Assembly: GCF_000374445.1 (NCBI RefSeq)
Contig: NZ_KB894453.1
Coordinates: 1 to 33,699 of the forward strand
Length of the DNA: 33,699 nucleotides
Direction: 5' to 3'
Origin: Actinokineospora enzanensis DSM 44649
Lineage (GTDB): Bacteria; Actinomycetota; Actinomycetes; Mycobacteriales; Pseudonocardiaceae
Numbering within the stretch: position 1 is the first letter of the stretch; each line of letters opens with the position of its first letter. Both the position numbers and the translations under genes were made by a program. Positions 16,102 to 21,507 of the stretch are shown here, in pieces. The notes under the pieces were generated by a model. That model did not search any database and was not told the origin of the DNA. It worked only from the letters and a program-made list of their open reading frames with translations.

Positions 16102-16848
16102 GTGGCCTACGAGTTGCCCGCGACCGCGGGTTTCGGGAACTGCGGTCGCTGCGCCTATTTCGCCTCCGGGCCTCCGCCGGTCTGCCAGCGGTGCGCGGCG
16201 GCGACTCTGCAGCCCGCCGCGCCGTACTACTGTCCGGTGTGCGGGCAGCGCATCGCCACCGCCCAAGGGGTCTGCAGCAACCGCCTGTGTTCCGACACAG
16301 GCCGATACTTCGAGTTCAACCACGCGATCGCGATGAAGACCGGCGAGCTCGACTGGGCCATCAAGCAGCACAAGTACGCCGGACAGGCGGGCTGGGGCAT
16401 CATCTTCGCCCGCGTGCTGCTGGGGTATCTGGCCCACGACCCGGCGGTCGCGAACGCCGACTTGATCATCCCCATGCCCGCCGCGCCGTTGCCGCCTGGC
16501 ACCACCAGCCGGCGGGGGACCGACCACTCGGGCTGGGTCGTCGAGTCCGCCGCCGCGCAGGACGATGTCGGTTACCGCTTCCGCGCCGATCCGCCGGTCA
16601 TCGTCAAGACCCGTCCGACCGGGCGAATGGCCAGCACCAGCGGTTACGGCGAGCGCCTGACGGTGGCCGGGGACATCTACAGCGCCCTGCAGGTGCTCGA
16701 TCCCGCTGCGGTCGCCGGGGCCGTGGTGGTCGTGGTCGACGACGTCTTCACCACCGGTAACACCCTCAACGCCGTCGCCCGCCGACTTCGCGAGGCCGGC
16801 GCCCGCGCCGTTCGCGGGCTCACTCTCGCCCGCCAGCCCTGGGGTTGA
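16102..16848 (+). CDS. ComF-like phosphoribosyltransferase with zinc-binding cysteines
   Basis: GTG 16102 starts a 248-residue protein. The N-terminal 65 residues carry paired cysteines (C14/C17, C28/C31, C44/C47, C58/C63), as expected for two zinc ribbons. The C-terminal half has the PRPP-binding loop VVVVVDDVFTTGNTLNAVAR (208-227), preceded by LIIPMPAAP (121-129), so it is a type I phosphoribosyltransferase fold. ComF proteins act with DNA uptake and processing machinery, though their reaction is not established. Its coupling to the DprA-like protein, with 19 bases between, suggests one functional unit. The region LDWAIKQHKYAG matches the ComF family. Confidence 0.85.
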   Translation: MAYELPATAGFGNCGRCAYFASGPPPVCQRCAAATLQPAAPYYCPVCGQRIATAQGVCSNRLCSDTGRYFEFNHAIAMKTGELDWAIKQHKYAGQAGWGIIFARVLLGYLAHDPAVANADLIIPMPAAPLPPGTTSRRGTDHSGWVVESAAAQDDVGYRFRADPPVIVKTRPTGRMASTSGYGERLTVAGDIYSALQVLDPAAVAGAVVVVVDDVFTTGNTLNAVARRLREAGARAVRGLTLARQPWG

Positions 16849-16892
16849 GTCCGTGACGGCAGGTCGTGGTGGCCTTCGCTCACCCCATCTCC

Positions 16893-16913
16893 TACGATCG
16901 AACTTATGTTCGA
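16893..16913 (+). promoter_or_regulatory. SOS (LexA) box over a likely leaderless promoter
   Basis: TCGAACTTATGTTCGA (16898-16913) is a perfect palindrome and matches the Gram-positive/mycobacterial LexA consensus TCGAAC-N4-GTTCGA. TACGAT (16893-16898) would be a -10 element ending seven bases before the ATG at 16906, so transcription would begin at or next to the start codon. LexA bound here would cover the start point. Confidence 0.85.
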
Positions 16914-17217
16914 TGAACGGTCCGAGTCGCTGAAGCGGTCGCCGAGTCGGCCGTTGACGCCGCCTCGGCCGGTTGTGGTCGATCTGGCGTCCTGCTTCGG
17001 GCCGCGGCGGTTGCGCTGGGGGAAGGAGACGCCGTTGTGGGCGCGATCGGGCGGTTTCCGGGTCGACCGGGAGGCACCGGGCACGACCACCGAGTGGCTG
17101 ATCTCCGAGGTCGGCGACTGGTGGGCCGTGGCAACGGTGCGTCTCTCGTCGTCGAACGGGCTGCTCGTGCGCGAGGTCGGCCTGCTGCTTCCGGCGAACG
17201 CGGTGAAGCCGGTCTAG
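16906..17217 (+). CDS. Small SOS-regulated protein of unknown function
   Basis: ATG 16906 lies inside the SOS box and has no ribosome binding site, consistent with a leaderless mRNA. The 103-residue product begins MFDERSESLKRSPSRPLTPPRP. The rest looks like a single compact beta-rich domain (PLWARSGGFRVDREA, EWLISEVGDWWAVATVRL, LLVREVGLLLPANAV). No catalytic motif is visible and I cannot name the family. Damage-induced expression is inferred from the LexA site. The DprA/phosphoribosyltransferase pair lies just upstream on the same strand. Its stop (TAG 17215-17217) overlaps the convergent regulator's stop at 17214-17216 within a shared CTAG. Confidence 0.75.
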   Translation: MFDERSESLKRSPSRPLTPPRPVVVDLASCFGPRRLRWGKETPLWARSGGFRVDREAPGTTTEWLISEVGDWWAVATVRLSSSNGLLVREVGLLLPANAVKPV

Positions 17218-18041
17218 CGGGCTTGCTCGGCGTTCTCGCCGAGGTCGGTGCTCGCCTGCGCCGGTCGCGCCGCTTCCATCTGGATGAACGTCTCGACCAT
17301 CTGTGCCAGTTGCTCCCGCGCTCCGGAGGTCTTCACCTTCGACGCGCGTAGCGCCATCGCGAGGACGCCGGCTTCCCGCAGTTCGCGCAGTATCGCCAGT
17401 TGCCGGTCCGCGTGCACGACGTTCGGCTCGGCGTCGCCGACGAGGTAGGCGACCGGAGCTCCGAAGAACTTCGCCAGGCATCGCAGGCGCTTGACGCCGA
17501 CGTCGGCGGCCGTGCCGTCGCGCAGGGCGCGGATGTCCTCCTCGGTGCAGCCGACCGCCTCGGCGACCTCCTGGTCGGTGTATTCGACCTCGCCGCCGCC
17601 GGGGCGCACGGTGTCGAACAGGGTGTTGAGGCGCTCAGCCAGCGACTGGTCCTCGTCCTGCTCGTAGACCCGGTGCTGCATGGCCAGGCGCTGTTCGACC
17701 TCGGCGATCGAGCTGGTGTCCTCCTCGTCGACGAGGTAGGAGACCGTGACGCCGAAGATGCGGGCCAGGCCGCGCACGAGCTCGATGTTCGGGTTGGGCC
17801 GCTGGCCGTCCTTGATGTAGCCGATGTACTCCGGACTGCATCCGACTTCCGTGGCGACCTCGGCATTTTTCCAGGGCCGCTTGCGGCGCTCGATCGTCTC
17901 GTCGCCGTCGGCCGCGGCGACGTCGCGGGCGTGCTCGGCGTCGGTGACCTCGCGCAGGACGGTCTCGAATAGAAAGGTGATCTTGTCGGCCAGGGTGCGG
18001 TGCACGCCCTGGCTCGCCTCGTTCCCCGTAGGAGCAGGCAT
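17214..18041 (-). CDS. Duplicated EspR-like / XRE-type DNA-binding regulator
   Basis: The 275-residue protein contains two related helix-turn-helix units. Unit 1 (about 18-106) has ITFLFETVLREV, AEVATEVGCSPEYIGYIKDGQRPNPNIELVRGLARIFGV and SYLVDEE. Unit 2 (about 132-203) has LNTLFDTVRPGGGEVEY, AEAVGCTEEDIRALRDG and LAKFFGAPVAYLVGD. A C-terminal helical part (205-257; LAILRELREAGVLAMALRA) follows. Mycobacterial EspR, a nucleoid-associated regulator of the ESX-1 accessory operon, has one such unit and the same tail. Here the DNA-binding unit is doubled in one chain. Its own upstream region carries the TAACTGA box inside a palindrome, also present near the secretion operon, so it is a candidate regulator of these genes and of itself. 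Start ATG 18041. Confidence 0.82.
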   Translation of the reverse strand: MPAPTGNEASQGVHRTLADKITFLFETVLREVTDAEHARDVAAADGDETIERRKRPWKNAEVATEVGCSPEYIGYIKDGQRPNPNIELVRGLARIFGVTVSYLVDEEDTSSIAEVEQRLAMQHRVYEQDEDQSLAERLNTLFDTVRPGGGEVEYTDQEVAEAVGCTEEDIRALRDGTAADVGVKRLRCLAKFFGAPVAYLVGDAEPNVVHADRQLAILRELREAGVLAMALRASKVKTSGAREQLAQMVETFIQMEAARPAQASTDLGENAEQAR

Positions 18042-18067
18042 GGCTCAGTCCCCCTGGCGCACCTCGA

Positions 18068-18102
18068 CTTGCCTGTCGCAGACTAACTGACGGACAGGCA
18101 AG
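18068..18102. promoter_or_regulatory. Palindrome enclosing a TAACTGA box, upstream of the regulator
   Basis: CTTGCCTGTC (18068-18077) and GACAGGCAAG (18093-18102) are perfect complements 15 bases apart, with CTAACTGAC (18083-18091) between and slightly overlapping. The site begins 27 bases upstream of the regulator's start codon on the minus strand and could be its own operator, or a hairpin in its leader. Confidence 0.6.
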
Positions 18103-18123
18103 CAGGCGCGTGTCGTGCATAGA

Positions 18124-18267
18124 GAGTTAGCTGATCGTGGTGGGCCTGTCCAGGATCACACACTGTCACTCGTTTAGTCCATTCGGGTGGAGGTAAATTC
18201 ACACCGGATGGGGGAGACCAAACTGACCTAGCCTGCTTGCAGGGGAAAGTACTCAGACTCAGTTAGG
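18124..18267 (+). promoter_or_regulatory. Shared regulatory region 2: divergent regulator/MFS promoter
   Basis: This intergenic region contains GAGTTAGCTGA (18124-18134), CCATTCGGGTGG (18179-18190) and TCAGTTAGG (18259-18267), variants of the boxes at 2.46-2.53 and 24.06-24.12 kb. GGTAAATTC just after the CCATTCG motif could include a -10 element. The last box lies 12 bases before the MFS start. Confidence 0.6.
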
Positions 18268-18278
18268 CGGGGTGAAGT

Positions 18279-19487
18279 GTGGGGGGAGCGCGGCGAGCAC
18301 CGCTGCCACGGGGGGAGTTCACCTCCTTGTGGGTCGCGGAGGCGATGTCCGTCGCTGGGGATCAGCTCGCGAAGGTGTCACTCAGCGTGCTTGTGTACCA
18401 GCGGACGGGATCGGCCGCGTGGAGCGGTGTGGCCTACGCACTGACCCTGCTGCCCCCGCTGGTGACCGGCCCGACGCTCTCACCGCTGGCCGACCGGCTT
18501 CCGCGCCGCGAGGTCATGGTGGCCTGCTGCCTGGTGCAGGCGGTGTTCGTGGTGGTGATGACGCTGCCGGGCGTGCCGCTGGCGGTGCTGGCGGTCGCGA
18601 TCGCGGCGGTCGCGGGCGTCGCCGCGCCGTTCAAGGCGGCTCAGGGCGCGCTCGTCCTGGACGTCCTGGGCGCCGAGCACAACAAGGCCGGGCGCGCGAA
18701 GCTGACGGTGATCCGGGAGAGCGGACAGCTCGTCGGCCTGGCCGGCGCCGCGGCGGTGGTCGGTGGCATTGGCACGACGGCCGCGCTGGTCATCGACGTC
18801 GTGAGCTTTCTCGCCGCGGCCGTGCTGATCGGGTTCGGTGTTCGTGCTCGTCCGGCGCCCCGCTCGACGCTGTCCGACCAGGCGCGAGCCGTGACCGGCT
18901 CGCCGATGCGGCTGCTGCTGGCCGACCGGCCGGTGCGGCTGCTGTCGGGCCTGTTGCTGCTGCTGGGGCTCACCGCCGTGCCGGACGGGGTGATCGTGCC
19001 GCTGGCCGAGCAGTCCGGCGCCCCGTCCTGGGCGGTCGGGCCGCTGCTCGCGGCGGACTGCCTCGGCATCATCATCGGCGCGCGATGGGTCGCCGCGCGC
19101 ACGCCCGATCACCAGCGTGCCCTGATCGCGCCGCTGGCGCTGCTCAGCGTGGCGCCGCTGGCGTTGTTCGTACTGCGACCGTCGCCTGTGTTCATCGGCG
19201 CTCTGCTGGTCGCCTCGGGCGCGGGCTCGGCCTACCTGTCCCTGGCGGCGGGCGAGATCACCGAGCGTGTTCCACGCCATGCGGCCGGATCGGTGAATGG
19301 GCTGATCGGAGCCGGTCTCCGCGCAGGTCAAGGCCTGGCTGTGGTTACCGGCGGTGTTCTCGCCCAGTACCTGAAGTCCGCCGCATTGGCGGTCGCCCTG
19401 ACCGGAGTGATCGGAGTAGTCCTAACAGGATGGTGTGCCCTCCTGTGGCACCGAACCCTTCGACCCCGGCAGGTGAAGTCCGAATGA
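18279..19487 (+). CDS. MFS transporter (MFS_3/enterobactin-exporter-like)
   Basis: GTG 18279 begins a 402-residue membrane protein with about 12 helices. The N-terminal SLWVAEAMSVAGDQLAKVSLSVLVYQRTGS (about 16-45) and SPLADRLPRREVMVACCL (about 69-86) fit MFS exporters related to EntS/MFS_3, and the long central loop (RARPAPRSTLSDQARAV) divides two six-helix halves. It probably exports a small molecule with proton exchange; the substrate is unknown. Its promoter region carries the boxes shared with the secretion operon, and a divergent EspR-like regulator lies directly upstream. The downstream neighbours on the opposite strand are three tiny heptapeptide minigenes. Confidence 0.82.
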   Translation: MGGARRAPLPRGEFTSLWVAEAMSVAGDQLAKVSLSVLVYQRTGSAAWSGVAYALTLLPPLVTGPTLSPLADRLPRREVMVACCLVQAVFVVVMTLPGVPLAVLAVAIAAVAGVAAPFKAAQGALVLDVLGAEHNKAGRAKLTVIRESGQLVGLAGAAAVVGGIGTTAALVIDVVSFLAAAVLIGFGVRARPAPRSTLSDQARAVTGSPMRLLLADRPVRLLSGLLLLLGLTAVPDGVIVPLAEQSGAPSWAVGPLLAADCLGIIIGARWVAARTPDHQRALIAPLALLSVAPLALFVLRPSPVFIGALLVASGAGSAYLSLAAGEITERVPRHAAGSVNGLIGAGLRAGQGLAVVTGGVLAQYLKSAALAVALTGVIGVVLTGWCALLWHRTLRPRQVKSE

Positions 19488-19498
19488 GGAGGAGCTGC

Positions 19499-19522
19499 TT
19501 ACAGCTCGCGGTCGCCACGCAT
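19499..19522 (-). CDS. Minigene 1 encoding heptapeptide MRGDREL
   Basis: On the minus strand ATG (19522-19520) is followed by seven codons and TAA. AAGGAGG (19531-19537) lies eight bases upstream, an ideal Shine-Dalgarno site. The peptide is identical to those of minigenes 2 and 3 although start context, stop codon and spacers differ. A six-bp hairpin (GAGCTG/CAGCTC, 19492-19507) overlaps the stop. No family was recognised. Confidence 0.7.
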   Translation of the reverse strand: MRGDREL

Positions 19523-19575
19523 CGCGGCCACCTCCTTGTGCACGTGAAGAAACGGGGGATCACACGCCGAGGGCG

Positions 19576-19599
19576 TCACAGCTCGCGGTCGCCACGCAT
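19576..19599 (-). CDS. Minigene 2 encoding heptapeptide MRGDREL
   Basis: ATG at 19599-19597 opens a seven-codon frame ending in TGA. AGGAGG (19609-19614) is nine bases upstream. The codons equal those of minigene 1 except for the stop. A small hairpin, ACGCC/GGCGT, follows the stop at about 19564-19576. The start lies 77 bases upstream of the minigene 1 start. Confidence 0.7.
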   Translation of the reverse strand: MRGDREL

Positions 19600-19657
19600 G
19601 GCCGCTCACCTCCTGCTGGGGGTTCATCACGGGGGAAGGCACGGAAAGGGATGACGT

Positions 19658-19681
19658 TCACAGTTCGCGGTCGCCGCGCAC
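19658..19681 (-). CDS. Minigene 3 encoding heptapeptide MRGDREL
   Basis: This copy starts with GTG (19681-19679), preceded by GGAGGTG (19688-19694), and ends in TGA. Compared with minigene 2 it has GTG for ATG, CGC for CGT and GAA for GAG, all silent or start-equivalent. Such changes suggest selection on the peptide. It lies within the untranslated region upstream of, and antisense to, the diguanylate cyclase gene. Confidence 0.7.
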   Translation of the reverse strand: MRGDREL

Positions 19682-19848
19682 AAAAATCACCTCCGCCGGA
19701 GGGGCTCAGTCCCACGGCACGAGAGAAGGGCGGCAGGTCGGAAGGGGACCGTCTGTCGCTCGTTCGAGGGATCACTCAGCTTTCGGTTGCGCCTAGTGTC
19801 CCGTGGCGCACCTGGCTCCGAAACAGCCCGAGGTCGGTACTAACCCGG

Positions 19849-21171
19849 ATGGCGGGCTCCGGCCTCTGGCGCAAGCCGCGCTGGGCCATCGTGTGGTTGC
19901 TGGCCATCGACGTCCTGGTCGCCGTCTGGGCGGCCACCGCCTCGTTCATGGGCCACGACACGCTCGGCTGGCCGGTCCTGCTGCGGTTCGTGGTGTTCGC
20001 GGGCTGCGCGACCGCGCACCTGGTGGGTACTCGCGAGCCGGAGGAGCGGCGCCGCGACGCCGACCGGCGCACCGAGCACGTCGACCAGACCTCGATCTGG
20101 TTCTTCGGCGCCGCGCTGGTGCTGCCGGTGCCACTCGTGCTGGCGCTCGTGGGTCTCGTGCGGGTCCAGCGCTACCTCATCGCCCGCAAGCCGCTGCACA
20201 CCTTTGTGTTCACCTCGGCCTCGATCGCGGCCAGCGCGCTGGGTGTGCACGCGCTCTCGGCCGCGACGCCCCTTCGGGCCTGGCTGACCGGGGAGCGCGA
20301 TCTGCCGCGTGAGCCGACGATGGACATGCTGATCGCGGTCGGCGCGCTGTCCGGCGCGGTGGCGATCTACTTCCTGGCGCAGGCGCTGCTGGTCGGTGTG
20401 GCGCGCGGGTTGATCACGGGCAGGTGGTCGTTGTCGAACCTGCTCGGCGACCGGCGGACGAACCTGTTCATCCTGACCACGCTGTTCATGGCCGTGTGCG
20501 CGGGCGTGCTGCAGGCATTCGTCGTGGTGCTGGTCCTGGTCATGGTGCCGATCGCGGTGCGCTCCACGCGCGTGGAGCAGCAGTTGAAGCAGAAGACCGC
20601 CGACGCCGAGCACGACTCGAAGACCGAACTGCTTAACGACCGCGGGTTCAGCCCGGCGGCGGCCGTGCAGCTCTACGGCGACCAGCTCGCCGGGCGTCCC
20701 TCCGCCCTGTTGTTCTGCGACATCGACTTGTTCAAGGAGTGGAACGACCGGCTGGGCCACATCGGCGCCGACCAGGTGCTGGGTGCGCTGGCGAAGGTGC
20801 TGCGCACGACCGTGCGCGACTCCGACCTGGTCTGCCGCTGGGGCGGGGAGGAGTTCCTGGTGCTGCTCCCCGGCACCGCGGCGGATGAGGCGGTGGAGAT
20901 CGCCGAACGGATCCGGCTGCGTTTCGCCACGATGGCCCTCACCGTGAAGAAGCCCGCCGGCGGCCAGGAGGTCACGCTCAACGCGGACGAACGCGACGGC
21001 GACGGCTTCACGATCTCTATTGGGATCGCGGTCTCGCCAGATCACGGCACCGAGCTGGAGGCGATCAAGGAGGTCGCGAACCAGGCCATGAAGACGGCCA
21101 AGGACGAGGGTCGCAACCAGGTCGTGCTCGCGCCCGTCGCCCCGCACCGCGCCGTCACGCCGGTCGGCTAG
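19849..21171 (+). CDS. Membrane diguanylate cyclase (GGDEF domain)
   Basis: The frame is open from 19651, but ATG 19849 is preferred: the upstream part is Arg/Pro-rich, overlaps minigene 3 and lacks similarity, while MAGSGLWRKPRWAIVWLLA leads straight into membrane helices. The 440-residue protein has about six to seven helices (12-235), a short coiled linker and a GGDEF domain (about 258-427). The active site is intact (CRWGGEEFLVLL, GGEEF at 332-336), as is FCDIDLFKEWND (289-300). An RxxD inhibitory site (RDSD, 323-326) lies five residues before the active motif. It should make cyclic di-GMP from two GTP with product inhibition. No EAL domain is present. Confidence 0.9.
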   Translation: MAGSGLWRKPRWAIVWLLAIDVLVAVWAATASFMGHDTLGWPVLLRFVVFAGCATAHLVGTREPEERRRDADRRTEHVDQTSIWFFGAALVLPVPLVLALVGLVRVQRYLIARKPLHTFVFTSASIAASALGVHALSAATPLRAWLTGERDLPREPTMDMLIAVGALSGAVAIYFLAQALLVGVARGLITGRWSLSNLLGDRRTNLFILTTLFMAVCAGVLQAFVVVLVLVMVPIAVRSTRVEQQLKQKTADAEHDSKTELLNDRGFSPAAAVQLYGDQLAGRPSALLFCDIDLFKEWNDRLGHIGADQVLGALAKVLRTTVRDSDLVCRWGGEEFLVLLPGTAADEAVEIAERIRLRFATMALTVKKPAGGQEVTLNADERDGDGFTISIGIAVSPDHGTELEAIKEVANQAMKTAKDEGRNQVVLAPVAPHRAVTPVG

Positions 21172-21426
21172 TCGTGGCCGCCGTTCGTGGGCTCTCGGTC
21201 CGATGTCGGCTACCTGCGGTCACTACGTGGTCGTGCTCTACGTGGTCGCCTACGTGAGGTGCCGGATGCCGTTCGGGGCGGCGCGGCGGAAGCTGTAGTA
21301 GTCCTCATAGTTTTCAGGGGGGCCGCGGTAACTGACCGTCGCAGGCGCCGGAAGGCGTGGATCGAGCATCCGCGACGGGCAGGGCGTGTGGAGGCTCAGG
21401 ACGCGCCGCGGGGCTGATGGGGACCT
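21172..21426. other. Intergenic region after the diguanylate cyclase
   Basis: No supported gene is present; a 76-residue frame at 21187 lacks coding character. The only local pattern is CTACGTG repeated at 21223, 21238 and 21250. Confidence 0.4.
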
Positions 21427-21478
21427 GGCCTGTGCAGAAGCTCGAGGTGGGCAAAGCTGAGCAGCTTCTGCACAGGCC
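21427..21478. terminator. 16-bp perfect hairpin between convergent genes
   Basis: GGCCTGTGCAGAAGCT (21427-21442) and AGCTTCTGCACAGGCC (21463-21478) are perfect complements around a 20-base loop. It lies between the stops of the plus-strand cyclase (21171) and the minus-strand LuxR gene (21508), so it can terminate both. The loop contains AAGCT (21454-21458), which can compete for AGCTT in the right arm. Confidence 0.75.
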
Positions 21479-21507
21479 CTTCTTCCTGCCGCGCGGCGGC
21501 CGGTCCG

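Larger units (their letters stand above)
19488..19848. repeat. Region of three spaced direct repeats (minigene array)
   Basis: This 361-base gap between the MFS and GGDEF genes holds three copies of a unit of about 35 bases (near 19500, 19577 and 19659) at 77- and 82-base spacing. Each unit contains a heptapeptide minigene and its ribosome binding site on the minus strand. Sequence between the units is not conserved. The promoter of the GGDEF gene probably lies at its right end (19700-19845). No other gene is seen. Confidence 0.65.

Noticed and set aside
19499..19681. RGD in the heptapeptide as an integrin-binding motif
   Set aside because: A three-residue match in a bacterial peptide carries no weight for such a role.
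19500..19697. CRISPR-like or iteron array made of three direct repeats
   Set aside because: There are only three copies, and the conserved part coincides with a ribosome site plus a seven-codon frame with silent substitutions, which minigenes explain better.
19651..19848. N-terminal extension of the GGDEF protein from ATG 19651
   Set aside because: It overlaps minigene 3 in antisense, is Arg/Pro-rich and lacks a ribosome site; ATG 19849 leads directly into the membrane domain.
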